From assembly GCF_900091845.1 (NCBI RefSeq), contig NZ_FMCI01000394.1:1-64000 (forward strand): a stretch of DNA of 64,000 nucleotides, read 5' to 3'. The stretch comes from Streptomyces sp. SolWspMP-5a-2. Its GTDB lineage: Bacteria > Actinomycetota > Actinomycetes > Streptomycetales > Streptomycetaceae. Of the stretch, positions 7,847-16,509 are shown in pieces. The notes beneath the pieces are model-generated. The model did not search any database, had not been told where the DNA came from, and worked only from the letters and a program-made list of their open reading frames with translations. The position numbers and the translations under genes were made by a program. Position 1 is the stretch's first letter. Each line of letters begins with the position of its first letter.

Positions 7847-10180
7847 TCACTCGCGATCGGGGCCAACGGCTGCGAGGTCACTGGCGGCTCTTCGCTGGCT
7901 GGGGACAGCCGAAGGGCTGGGCGGCGCATCTGGAAGTGAAACCGGACGTGCCCTGGTCAGACCGATCAGCGCGATTGCCGCAGCAACCAGGACAACAGCA
8001 GCGAGTGTCCCTCCGGGAACCGTCGTCCACGCAGGGACACTCGAGCTCGGCGGGCCCTCCGAGGTCAGTGCAGGAAGGCAGGCCAGGAACCCTGCGCCGG
8101 CAACCCAGCGTCGCCGAACCCGATAGCCGGAACCTGCTGCGCCAGCAAGGATGGCGAGAATCATGGCGGCAAGCATGGGCGCACCAGGCGATCCGACGTT
8201 CCAAGCTGGCTGGAACTTGGACAGTAGGCTCAGCCCCAGCGCCCCGAAGAAGGCGAACACGGCGCCGATCGCCAGCGCCATCGTCGTAGCGATTCTGCCA
8301 TCGGGGACCACGATCCTTACTGGCGGCGTTGGCCGCGGCTCGCCGCGCAGTTCGGAGTCGAGCATGGCAACCAGTTCTCGATGACTCCGGCGACCTCGCC
8401 AGGTGAATACGGCGCTGAGGACGAGTGTTGCCACCACCAGCGGTTGCCAGTTTCCAACAACCGCCTCGACGATCGTCGCACCGTGAGCAATACGAGGGAG
8501 CAGGGTGGCGGATGCCACCCACAGCATGAGCACCCCTTGGAAGCAGCGCCGCCGATCATGTTGTTTCCGCAAGGCTCGTTCGTAGCGGGCGACCGTTTCC
8601 ATCCACCGCTTTGCGCCGAAGCTGCGGGATGAAGATTCGATGTCAGTAAGCAGGCCGGCTGCCAGACGGCGCGGTAGTAACCCATTGCTGTCGAAGTACT
8701 TTGTGTGATCGCCCAGCGGATGACCGAGGACGGGTGCGGCTTCCCGCTCCACGCCCTGCGGGAGAGTTGGCAGCAGCATCCTCCCAACCATGTCGTGATG
8801 GCTGCTGTACTCCTCCCACTTCAGCTGCTTTGTCCCCTTGGTCGGCGGCAGGGCGAAGATCGACTTCGCGTTGGGGCGGATACGGAACCTGATGATCAGG
8901 CCGCACGTAAGGCTCAGTGTCGCGCTCACCGTCATGGCGACCCACCGTTCCCAAGACATGTCGCCCACGAGCAGGAGGCCGGACTGCATCCGCTCCATCG
9001 ACTCGACTACGCCGTGCAACATATCGGTGCTGAACTGGGGGGACTGTGCGCCCAGCGGCACCGCCATGGAAGAAACAAGCACTTTCACCTGCATCAGCAT
9101 GCTCGCCGCAATCTCTGAATTACTCGGCTCGATGAGCGGCGAAGCCCCCCAAGCCAGACAGAGGGACGCGACGGGCAGCATCCATGCCACGGCGCAGACG
9201 AGCGGCCGCTTGATCTGCTGGAGAAGCCAGATGGGCTTGAGGCCGGACCCGACGCCCACCAGCCGAATCACTTTCGACTGATTACGGCCCCCGTCGCGGG
9301 CCATGAGCTGGTGGGCCAGAAAGCCTCCCTGTGAATGAGCGATGATCACGACCTTGTCGCAATGCGCCCGCATCCAGCGCAACCGCTCCTCCAGGAAGGC
9401 GAGTAGCTTCTCTCGCTCCTGACTCCGCGCAACAGCGGTAATGACGTGGTCTCCGACGTTCAGCCGCGTGCTCAGCAGAACGATTAGAACGGCTGCACAG
9501 CTGACGGTCCACCAGGTGTGCTCCAACAGCAGTGCCGTAAACGCCGCCAGGAGTACGACCAGAGTCAGGAACCGCCACCCTATGCGGGCAATGTGGCGAA
9601 AATCTGGACCGAAAAGGAAGGCGCCAGGCCGCAGCCCCTCGAGAAGGGAGCGCGCCAAGGTCCTCTTTGGCGAAGGCTCAGTCGGCGCCCAGAAGTTGCG
9701 GTCGCGGCGGTCTGGTCCGATCAGCAGCAGTGCTGCAGGCAGGCTCAGCAAAACGTAGCCGATGGTCAGCAACCAGCGGAGATACCACGGGGGCCGACGG
9801 AAACGGTCCGCCCATACTGCCTCCGCAATGAGCACTGTTCCCCTCTCCTGCCCGGGACCGGTGATACCGACAGTTGCGTGGGCAGGGGTACCCAGGGGCC
9901 ACTCGGTAGAGCTCTCCCTGCACTCCGGAGTCTCAGTCCAGGTGACTGAAGACCCGCCGTGGGCCTTCTCGATCGGATCCACGATGCCCCTGCCCATGAG
10001 GTGCAGGACGGAACGGTCGGAGCCGATGCGCCGATGCTGGTTGCCGACCCCATGGATGACGAGGTAACCGACGCGGGGCTCGTCCACGCTTCGGCTGGGC
10101 CGCCTAGGTCTCGGTGGAGCCTTCGTCCGCCCCGTCTTACTCGCACCATTCCGACTGTGACGCCGTTGTGTCCGCTTCAC
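7847..10180 (-). CDS. Large membrane protein with alpha/beta-hydrolase (lipase-like) domain
   Basis: The GTG at 10180 has AGGAG at ideal distance; an upstream ATG at 10201 has none. The 777-residue product has GYLVIHGVGN near residue 37 and VIIAHSQGG near 280, a nucleophile elbow of the lipase/esterase type. Hydrophobic segments lie around 135-155, 200-240 and 320-350, and several more in the C-terminal half. The fold is thus a hydrolase interrupted and followed by membrane helices. The substrate is unknown; phospholipid is an attractive guess. It is the first cargo gene of element A, transcribed away from the amyloid-motif genes. Membrane-attacking lipases are common effectors of phage-defence systems, but that role here is inference. 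Confidence 0.75.
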   Translation of the reverse strand: MKRTQRRHSRNGASKTGRTKAPPRPRRPSRSVDEPRVGYLVIHGVGNQHRRIGSDRSVLHLMGRGIVDPIEKAHGGSSVTWTETPECRESSTEWPLGTPAHATVGITGPGQERGTVLIAEAVWADRFRRPPWYLRWLLTIGYVLLSLPAALLLIGPDRRDRNFWAPTEPSPKRTLARSLLEGLRPGAFLFGPDFRHIARIGWRFLTLVVLLAAFTALLLEHTWWTVSCAAVLIVLLSTRLNVGDHVITAVARSQEREKLLAFLEERLRWMRAHCDKVVIIAHSQGGFLAHQLMARDGGRNQSKVIRLVGVGSGLKPIWLLQQIKRPLVCAVAWMLPVASLCLAWGASPLIEPSNSEIAASMLMQVKVLVSSMAVPLGAQSPQFSTDMLHGVVESMERMQSGLLLVGDMSWERWVAMTVSATLSLTCGLIIRFRIRPNAKSIFALPPTKGTKQLKWEEYSSHHDMVGRMLLPTLPQGVEREAAPVLGHPLGDHTKYFDSNGLLPRRLAAGLLTDIESSSRSFGAKRWMETVARYERALRKQHDRRRCFQGVLMLWVASATLLPRIAHGATIVEAVVGNWQPLVVATLVLSAVFTWRGRRSHRELVAMLDSELRGEPRPTPPVRIVVPDGRIATTMALAIGAVFAFFGALGLSLLSKFQPAWNVGSPGAPMLAAMILAILAGAAGSGYRVRRRWVAGAGFLACLPALTSEGPPSSSVPAWTTVPGGTLAAVVLVAAAIALIGLTRARPVSLPDAPPSPSAVPSQRRAASDLAAVGPDRE

Positions 10181-10416
10181 TCTTGGCTCCTCGCCTTTCA
10201 TGCCCGACAGGAGCGATCATGGGGCACGTTGACAACCACCCGCATCCGTACAGATACTCAAAGTGACGTTTGGTGCTGGATCAGTGGGGGAGAGCAGCGG
10301 AGCCCGGTGTCAGGAAGGTGTTGCGGCCCGACGGCCGAACCGATGTCACAGTGGGCGGACGAGAGTTGAGCTTGTCGCCATTGACTCCTCCTGCTCTGAG
10401 ATTGCGCGGTGCGAGC

Positions 10417-10755
10417 ATGAGTTCTGAGGGGCTCAAGATGGCCTACGGTCGCTGCCTGATCGGCCGCCGTTCAAAAAAGAAGCTTTGCGACCCTCGGCGC
10501 AAGCGGCGGATGACATACCCCGAGGCAGCCCGAGAATTGCGCGTCAGCGAGAACTGGCTGCGGGCCCACATCATGGAGCTGCCGCACGGGAAGATCGGCA
10601 AGTTTGTATACTTTACCGAAAATGATCTCGAATGTATCGATGAGATGTTCCATCGCGAGCCGATTGTGCAGTCGGCACGGCCGGTAACGCGACATCCACT
10701 CGCGGAACTGAAGCCCAGCTCACGATCGCGCCCCGGGGCGAGCCCCAGTTCGTGA
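10417..10755 (+). CDS. Small helix-turn-helix DNA-binding protein
   Basis: A basic N-terminus is followed by MTYPEAARELRVSENWLRAH, an HTH resembling the MerR/excisionase type (HTH_17), then a winged segment KIGKFVYFTENDLECI. The C-terminal 40 residues are proline/arginine-rich and probably disordered. The start could be ATG 10417 (used here) or 10510; the upstream one keeps the basic SKKK segment, and neither has a strong ribosome binding site. It lies between the divergent hydrolase gene and the four-TM protein, so it may regulate this cargo group or act as an accessory directionality factor. The function is inferred from the HTH alone. Confidence 0.6.
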   Translation: MSSEGLKMAYGRCLIGRRSKKKLCDPRRKRRMTYPEAARELRVSENWLRAHIMELPHGKIGKFVYFTENDLECIDEMFHREPIVQSARPVTRHPLAELKPSSRSRPGASPSS

Positions 10756-11034
10756 GCGCGGTCTGCTCCATGGCCAGCTACGCGCTGGTGGTCGGCGACG
10801 GACGCCAACGGTGCAGCTAGGCAGGGAAAACTTGCAGGTCGTGCATCGGAAGCTGCCTACTTTTCCTCTCATTCACAAGTGGATCTTCACGGGCCTTTGG
10901 TCTGCCTTAGCTGAGCATATTTCGGCCATTCCTCCGCGTACTACGGCCCGTTGTGCTCAATGTCGCTTTTGCGGTCTGGCGGTCTCCGCCGTTCGCCGTG
11001 AAGATGCCCGCCGTAAGTGAGAACGGGGGAACGT

Positions 11035-12822
11035 ATGGGAGCTGCCTGGGGCACCAAGGCCCGGGAGAGGAAGAGGCAAGGGGGGTGGGGCGCCGACCAA
11101 TGGCCGGGTATCCCAACGCAACGGGCACCGCACCGAGCTGATACCCCTCGGCCTGCTGAGGTCGAACCGACTGCCACCGAGGTGACGAGGCTTCTGTGTC
11201 AAGCGGTGTACGCGCGGCCGGACCGGGCGAAGCAACTCAAGTCGTGGTGGCGCAAGTTGCGTGGCAAAAGCGCGCCCGCGAAGAGGCCGCGTCGTAGCAC
11301 GCGTCGGCCCATCTACCTGGAGGGCAGCGACGACTGCCCTCCGCTGGGTGAACCGACGGCTCAGTGGGTTGTCGACCATGTACTAAACGGCCCGCCGACT
11401 CCCGTGCCGTCCTATGGGTTCGATCTTGTCCCCGTGGCGAGGCACAGTGTGCGTGCGCGCCGAAGAAGGCGCCTACGGCGTCTGTGCTTCCTGCTGCTTC
11501 TGGCAGTGGTCGGATACGTCACTCCTTGGGCGACAGCGATCTGGCTGGGCGCAATCGCGATCGCCCTCACCATGAGGTGGGCAGCGTTTCGAGCCCAGCG
11601 CAAGCAGAAGCGCAACAGCCGATTGGCCCGTCGCCCACGTCTGGCATACCTACCTCTCGTTATCCCATGGCTGCTCGCGCTGGTGCCTTACGACTCGGGT
11701 GAGGACATGGTGTCGGCAACGCGTCTTGGCCTGGCCGTAGCGCCGTTCGGCTTTCTCGCCGGGATGGCGGTGGTCTATGCCGGGGACCGGCTATTTGCGA
11801 GATCCGCGCTGTCTGTGTTGAGCCGCAGCAAGGTCTCCCGTGATGCATTGCCGTGGGCGACGCCGAAGGCCGCCCGGAGGATATTCGTGCTCGGAGAGGA
11901 GCAGGAGGGACGTCTGCTGCCCTACGACGCTTCGCAGCACTTCATCGGTGCGGGCCGTGATCATTGGGGAGCCGCCCACATCAACATCCCTCTAAAGCCC
12001 CAAGACCCTGAGGAGCCGGTCAAGTCCTTCGGCGAAGCCGAACTGCTGCGGCGTGTAGGTGCCGCACTTGACGAACTGGGACGTGGCGTAAGGGAGATCA
12101 CGGACCCTCTGCCAGGGTTCTCCATGGAGCGGGTGCTCGGGCTACCGTCCCACCTCTGGTTACAGCGGACCCGGGAAGGAAACGGGGAAACCCCGGACCT
12201 GACGGGCAGGGGCCGTAAGTCGCCATCTAGTGAGCCGGAACGCCTCTACCTGCGCGCGCAGTGCATCACCTGGAACGGCCAGGTTGTGGTCAGCGTCTTC
12301 GTACACGCTGCTTTGGAAGCAGGCGAGTTGAGGCTGACGGTGCGACCACACGTGATGACCCCGCTCTACAACGAGCTGAAAGTGACAGATGCCCCTGCCG
12401 GGCAGCGCGGCATGCGGCTGTGGAGATGGGTAACGGTCCAGGCTCTCCTGGATGCAGCTGTCGGCCCGCTCACTCTATGGCGACGGGTGGCCCGTGTCGG
12501 ACTCGGCGAGAGCATCGAGAGTCACGTAGACGAAGAGGACCCGGTGAGCCTCAGGGACCGGTACTCGACCGAGGAAGTCACCGATATGCACCAGAGCGAC
12601 GACGCCAAGCGCCACGTCGTCCTCATAGAGACCTGTGTCTTCCGCACGGTTGCCTCCTATCTGCGCGACCGGGGCATCGACACCACCGCGTACGACCAGC
12701 AGGTAGCCGCCGTGACCAACAACATCCAGATCTATGGCGACAACAACGCGCCCATCCAGAACGTCGTCGGCAACGGCAACAGCAACATTGGACAAGGCCC
12801 CTCTAACCAAGGAGGAAAGTGA
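11035..12822 (+). CDS. Four-TM protein with C-terminal amyloid-like Gly/Asn motif
   Basis: The ATG at 11035 (preceded by CGGGGGAAC) gives 595 residues; an upstream GTG at 11017 lacks a ribosome binding site. The N-terminal 145 residues are basic. Two hydrophobic hairpins follow (about 150-190 and 204-250). A long soluble region with alternating beta-rich sequence (about 275-555) is of a family I do not recognise. The last 35 residues are Asn/Gly-rich and contain IYGDNNAPIQNVVG. Almost the same sequence occurs near the N-terminus of the next protein, whose ATG overlaps this stop codon. Matching motifs in neighbouring proteins are the hallmark of amyloid signalling pairs. A membrane-acting effector is therefore a reasonable hypothesis, not a demonstrated role. 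Confidence 0.75.
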   Translation: MGAAWGTKARERKRQGGWGADQWPGIPTQRAPHRADTPRPAEVEPTATEVTRLLCQAVYARPDRAKQLKSWWRKLRGKSAPAKRPRRSTRRPIYLEGSDDCPPLGEPTAQWVVDHVLNGPPTPVPSYGFDLVPVARHSVRARRRRRLRRLCFLLLLAVVGYVTPWATAIWLGAIAIALTMRWAAFRAQRKQKRNSRLARRPRLAYLPLVIPWLLALVPYDSGEDMVSATRLGLAVAPFGFLAGMAVVYAGDRLFARSALSVLSRSKVSRDALPWATPKAARRIFVLGEEQEGRLLPYDASQHFIGAGRDHWGAAHINIPLKPQDPEEPVKSFGEAELLRRVGAALDELGRGVREITDPLPGFSMERVLGLPSHLWLQRTREGNGETPDLTGRGRKSPSSEPERLYLRAQCITWNGQVVVSVFVHAALEAGELRLTVRPHVMTPLYNELKVTDAPAGQRGMRLWRWVTVQALLDAAVGPLTLWRRVARVGLGESIESHVDEEDPVSLRDRYSTEEVTDMHQSDDAKRHVVLIETCVFRTVASYLRDRGIDTTAYDQQVAAVTNNIQIYGDNNAPIQNVVGNGNSNIGQGPSNQGGK

Positions 12823-13223
12823 TGGCCATCGGACGACGTCGACCGGACCCCACGCCCGAACCGGGGCACGGGTCAGGCATCAGCATCGGCGGCAACAACA
12901 TCGCCCCACTCCAGAACGTCGTGGGGCAGAACATCTCACGCGTGTACCAGGCTGCATCGGCAGACGGGACCACCGACGTCGACGCCGTGCGGGCTCTCCT
13001 CATCGCGTTCCGCGAGGATCTAGACCGCAACGCGGCGGTTCTACAGCACGCAGAGGCGCTGAGGGCCATGGCGGGCACGGTAGACGGCTCGCTCACGGCC
13101 CCGGCCGAGAGCACGAGCACGTTAAGGGGGATCGCGCAGGCGCTGCCGGCACTGGTTCTCGGGACCGTTGTCCAGCAGAGCGGAGAGGCTCTTGCGCATG
13201 CCGTGAGCGGGCTGCTGAGCTGA
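12822..13223 (+). CDS. Small protein with N-terminal amyloid-like motif and helical C-terminus
   Basis: The ATG at 12822 has GGAGG six bases upstream and shares a base with the TGA of the preceding gene. The 133-residue product starts basic. It has ISIGGNNIAPLQNVVG at about residues 22-37, then an alpha-helical part (DVDAVRALLIAFREDLDRN) ending in a hydrophobic Ala/Leu/Val helix. The motif nearly repeats the C-terminal IYGDNNAPIQNVVG of the upstream membrane protein. The layout (motif plus helical bundle of about 90 residues) also resembles the C-terminal third of the protein encoded at 30317-31381. It probably senses, nucleates or regulates its partner, but no family name can be assigned from the sequence alone. 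Confidence 0.78.
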   Translation: MAIGRRRPDPTPEPGHGSGISIGGNNIAPLQNVVGQNISRVYQAASADGTTDVDAVRALLIAFREDLDRNAAVLQHAEALRAMAGTVDGSLTAPAESTSTLRGIAQALPALVLGTVVQQSGEALAHAVSGLLS

Positions 13224-13485
13224 ACCCGAGGGTGCCTGGTCGAAACCTGGGGAAGGCTGTGCGCCGCAGTTGGTGCCCAAAATGGCCCCATAAACAACGC
13301 AGGGGTCCGGCCCGGTCTGCGGGTCAGGCACCTGACCTCAACTGCAGAATTGCCACGTTGCAAGGAGGGTGCTCCAACGCCGAGCAGCGATGTGTGCCCT
13401 GGCGGAACCCCGATCACGCTGAGGGGGACATCTGCGGAATCAAACCCGTTCACGTTCTTGGTAGGAGCACCGCAAGATAGGTGCC

Positions 13486-14721
13486 GTGGAAGACGAAAGC
13501 ACCCCCTCCATCAGGCTCGTCACGATGGACCGCGCGGCATCGTGCACCATCTTCACCCGCTCGGATGGGAAGGAGGCCCGGTTCCCCTTGGACCCCTCCC
13601 CGTTCGAGGACACGAGCGTGATTGCCAGACTGGACTTCAGTCCAGCCTTGGCAGCCCTCCTCGCTACCACCCTGAGCGGCGATCAGGTCCTTTTCGAAAT
13701 GCCGCTTGCGGGGGCTGCTGAACAGTTGGCGGGACGGCTCGTCGTCTACCTCGACCAGAACCAGTGGAGCTTGCTGAGCAACGCTTCCCACGGTGCGCCG
13801 ACGAGCAGCGAGGCGGATCGAGCCGCTGCGCTGAGACTCGGGGAATGGGTGGACCAGCGCCGGATCGTCTTGCCTGCTTCTGCTGGTCATTACTACGAGA
13901 CCGGCAAACGGTTCAGCACCGATAAGCGCTACGACCTCGGGTTGACGATCCTGCAGTACAGCCGGGGTTGGCAGATGCGTGATCCGCTACAGGTCCGGCG
14001 AAACGAGATTCACGATGCCTTTTGCCACCGACTTGATCGGCCCGATAACAAGCGTAGCGCCCCGGTCTTCACTCTCGACTCGGATGCTCTTCACTCCTCT
14101 ACCCGCATTGCTGACGGTGTTGCTGAGATGTCGTCAGTGTTCCAGGATCACTTTGTGTTCCAGCCCGAGGCGCTAGTCGCTGCCTCTGGCTCCATCGATG
14201 CCATGCTTGACACCCAGAGGGTCGGGGAGGGGCCGGACACCGGGTGGACCGCGGTAAGCCAGCGGTTCAGTGACTGGCTGGATGAGCTTGATCAGGACTC
14301 TCAGCAGAAGCGCAGGGTCGTTGACATCCACCTCGTGACAGATCTGCAGCGGGAACTTGCCGAGGAGGCAGCTGCGGCCGATGTCTCGAAGGAACTGTTC
14401 CGGCGCTGGGGCTTCAAGGGCTGGGTGCGGGCCATTGGTGAGTCTCCGGCCGTCGGCCTCTTCCGGGAGATGCTTCAGAGTCGGCACCTCAACAAGGGGA
14501 CGAGGTGGCGCCCTAATGACCTGACAGACATGATTTACCTGTCCTGCGCGGCCGGATACGCGGACTTCGTCGTCTGTGAGAAGCACATGCGCGATCCGTT
14601 GCAGCACGGCCTCAAGCGCATGGGACGTTCGACGCCCGTCTACCGCCGGCTTGCTGATGCCGTAACGGACATCGAAAGGGCCCTGGAAACAAGATCCGTC
14701 CGTGCCAACCCCATTGAGTAG
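13486..14721 (+). CDS. PIN-like ribonuclease-domain protein
   Basis: The 411-residue product has a beta-rich N-terminal domain (about 1-80) followed by VVYLDQNQWSLL near residue 90, the first acidic motif seen in a group of PIN-like nucleases (LDQNxW). A late motif near residue 345, NDLTDMIYLSCAAGYADFVVCEK, has the paired Asp residues and hydrophobic strand typical of the PIN C-terminal active site. PIN domains cut RNA with bound Mg2+. The gene starts at GTG 13486 without a clear ribosome binding site. It follows the amyloid-motif pair by 262 bases in the same direction and may be a nuclease effector of the same cargo island. Confidence 0.68.
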   Translation: MEDESTPSIRLVTMDRAASCTIFTRSDGKEARFPLDPSPFEDTSVIARLDFSPALAALLATTLSGDQVLFEMPLAGAAEQLAGRLVVYLDQNQWSLLSNASHGAPTSSEADRAAALRLGEWVDQRRIVLPASAGHYYETGKRFSTDKRYDLGLTILQYSRGWQMRDPLQVRRNEIHDAFCHRLDRPDNKRSAPVFTLDSDALHSSTRIADGVAEMSSVFQDHFVFQPEALVAASGSIDAMLDTQRVGEGPDTGWTAVSQRFSDWLDELDQDSQQKRRVVDIHLVTDLQRELAEEAAAADVSKELFRRWGFKGWVRAIGESPAVGLFREMLQSRHLNKGTRWRPNDLTDMIYLSCAAGYADFVVCEKHMRDPLQHGLKRMGRSTPVYRRLADAVTDIERALETRSVRANPIE

Positions 14722-14817
14722 GGCTGGACGCTCCTTAGCTCCGGCGTTCACTTGGCGCCACAGTTCGCACGTTCCGCCTGTGCTGACCTGGTATAGAGCC
14801 CACGTCGTTGTGGGACC

Positions 14818-15387
14818 TCAGGATCGCTCGTAGGCCCACGCCTGACCGGTCTGGCGGTACTCCTCGACCGGGATCGGGACGACCCCGTCCTTCATGCGGG
14901 CCGTGTAGACGAGGCCGTCGAGGTGGTCGATCTCGTGGTGGATGAGCCGGGCGAGGCCGCGCTCGTAGACGGTGGTGACGGTCTCGCCGGTGAGGGTCGT
15001 GGTCTCGACGGTGATCGTCAATGGTCGCGGCACGAGACCGCGTACGTCGAAGAAGCTGAGGCAGCCCTCGTAGTGTTCGTCGGTCTCCTCGGAGCGGGCG
15101 GTGATCTTCGGGTTGAGGAGGATGACGGCGGGGGCGTTCGCAGGGGGCTGCACGACTGCTGCGGCCCTGCCGATGCCGATCTGTGGGGCGGCGATGCCCA
15201 TGCCCTTGGCGAAGGGGTGGACCTGGCCGATGCGGTCCAGGGCGGCGAACAGTTCGTCGGTGATGCGCTCGGCTTCGTCGCGTTCGGCGGGCAGGCTGAA
15301 GGCGCGGGCCGTTTCGTCCAGGATGCCGGCGCCGCGCTGGACTACTCCGAGATCGCGCATGCGCTGGCTGGGCCGTACGTCGGTCAC
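14818..15387 (-). CDS. def: Peptide deformylase, element-borne paralogue
   Basis: All three signature motifs are intact: GIAAPQIG, EGCLSF and HHEIDHLDG, supplying the Gln, Cys and two His/Glu residues that bind metal and catalyse removal of the N-formyl group from nascent proteins. The GTG at 15387 is preceded by AAGGGGAGTTCAG; longer upstream frames are out of context with the family. Length is 189 residues, normal for the enzyme. It lies 11 bases downstream of an XRE-type regulator in the same direction, so the two are likely cotranscribed. A deformylase on a mobile element is presumably a second copy; it could confer resistance to deformylase inhibitors or serve the adjacent pathway, but neither is shown. 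Confidence 0.92.
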   Translation of the reverse strand: MTDVRPSQRMRDLGVVQRGAGILDETARAFSLPAERDEAERITDELFAALDRIGQVHPFAKGMGIAAPQIGIGRAAAVVQPPANAPAVILLNPKITARSEETDEHYEGCLSFFDVRGLVPRPLTITVETTTLTGETVTTVYERGLARLIHHEIDHLDGLVYTARMKDGVVPIPVEEYRQTGQAWAYERS

Positions 15388-15398
15388 CTGAACTCCCC

Positions 15399-16361
15399 TT
15401 AATTTATGTCCTGTTCGGGCCTGGCCCGGAATCGCCACTCCAGACGGTACCGAGCGTGCAGGGCGGGTGTCGCTGTGATCCAGGTGAACTGCCTCAGTTC
15501 GCCTGCGTCGCTGCGGATGGGCGGGGTGCGCAGCGGGGACGCTTCGGCGGTCATGGAGGTCTCGGTTCCCCAGACGACCGGATCCAGGTGTGCGGGGAAG
15601 GCGAGTTGGACTTCGAGCTGTTCGGTGGGAAGGCGGACGGCGCGCTGGAACCAGTTGCCCCACTTGTCGTCCCCGACGGTGTACGCGTACTCGATCCACA
15701 CGGATTCGCCGGGGTAGAGCGGGAAGCGCCCACGCTCGTTGTCGAACAGCAGCCAGACTTCTTTGAAGGCGTCGCGGTCGTGCTTGGCCTGCCGGCGCAT
15801 CGTCTCGCCGCGACAGGTCGCCGTGAGGTCGAGTTCGTCCCAGGTCAGCGGATGAGCCCGGTAGTGGGTGTTGGAGCGTTCTGGATTTCCGGGGTAGCGG
15901 TCGACGGAGATACGGATCAGGTAGCGGGTGATCGGTTTGGTGCCGGTGTTGCGCAGCAGTCTGCGCATGGTGAGGCGGTAGGCGCTGCCGTCGTACTGGA
16001 GCAGGGCGGCGTCGTGCTCGACGACAAGAGCGGAACCGGTGGCGTACGGCTGCTCGGTCCTGGAGGAGGTCGGTGCCGGCACGGCCGGTCGGTTGGTTGC
16101 GCGAACGCGGGCTTGCTCGTAGTCGCCCCACCGACGCCAGATCGCCTTTCCGGCGTTCAGCGCTTCGTCGGCGAGGCGGGCGAACTCCTCGCTGGGCTTG
16201 TGGCGGCCTGATTCCACGTGACTCACGTAGGACGGGTCGAAGCCCATGGCCCGTGCGAGGGCGCGCTTGGACATGCCGCGTACTTCCCGCCACCTGGCTA
16301 CCTCGGCCGCGAAGCCCTCGGCCGCCTGCTCGACGGTGATCTCCTCGCTGTGCGCGTCCAT
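15399..16361 (-). CDS. XRE-type regulator with large C-terminal ligand-like domain
   Basis: The 320-residue product starts at an ATG preceded by GGCGGAG; an ATG farther upstream (16427) has no such site. Residues 20-80 form a Cro/cI HTH (WREVRGMSKRALARAMGFDPSYVSHVESG). The remaining 220 residues are beta-rich with many Trp and Tyr residues (for example YRLTMRRLLRNTGTKPITRYLIRISVDRYP), suggesting a sensory beta-sandwich; I do not know its ligand. It is divergent from the glycosyltransferase run that starts at 16510, with 148 bases between them, and is followed by the deformylase gene. This position suggests it controls both directions. Confidence 0.82.
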   Translation of the reverse strand: MDAHSEEITVEQAAEGFAAEVARWREVRGMSKRALARAMGFDPSYVSHVESGRHKPSEEFARLADEALNAGKAIWRRWGDYEQARVRATNRPAVPAPTSSRTEQPYATGSALVVEHDAALLQYDGSAYRLTMRRLLRNTGTKPITRYLIRISVDRYPGNPERSNTHYRAHPLTWDELDLTATCRGETMRRQAKHDRDAFKEVWLLFDNERGRFPLYPGESVWIEYAYTVGDDKWGNWFQRAVRLPTEQLEVQLAFPAHLDPVVWGTETSMTAEASPLRTPPIRSDAGELRQFTWITATPALHARYRLEWRFRARPEQDIN

Positions 16362-16509
16362 CGAAGCTCCGCCCCGCGTCACTTGTTGGTGAGCATGAAT
16401 GAACCGTGAGTGATCCAAGTTCATCATCCCGTCACGGTGCCCGTCACCGCTTTCCTTCCCTCAGCGGCCCGGATCGACCCGTCCGGGCAGATGAGGGAGG
16501 CGACATCCC

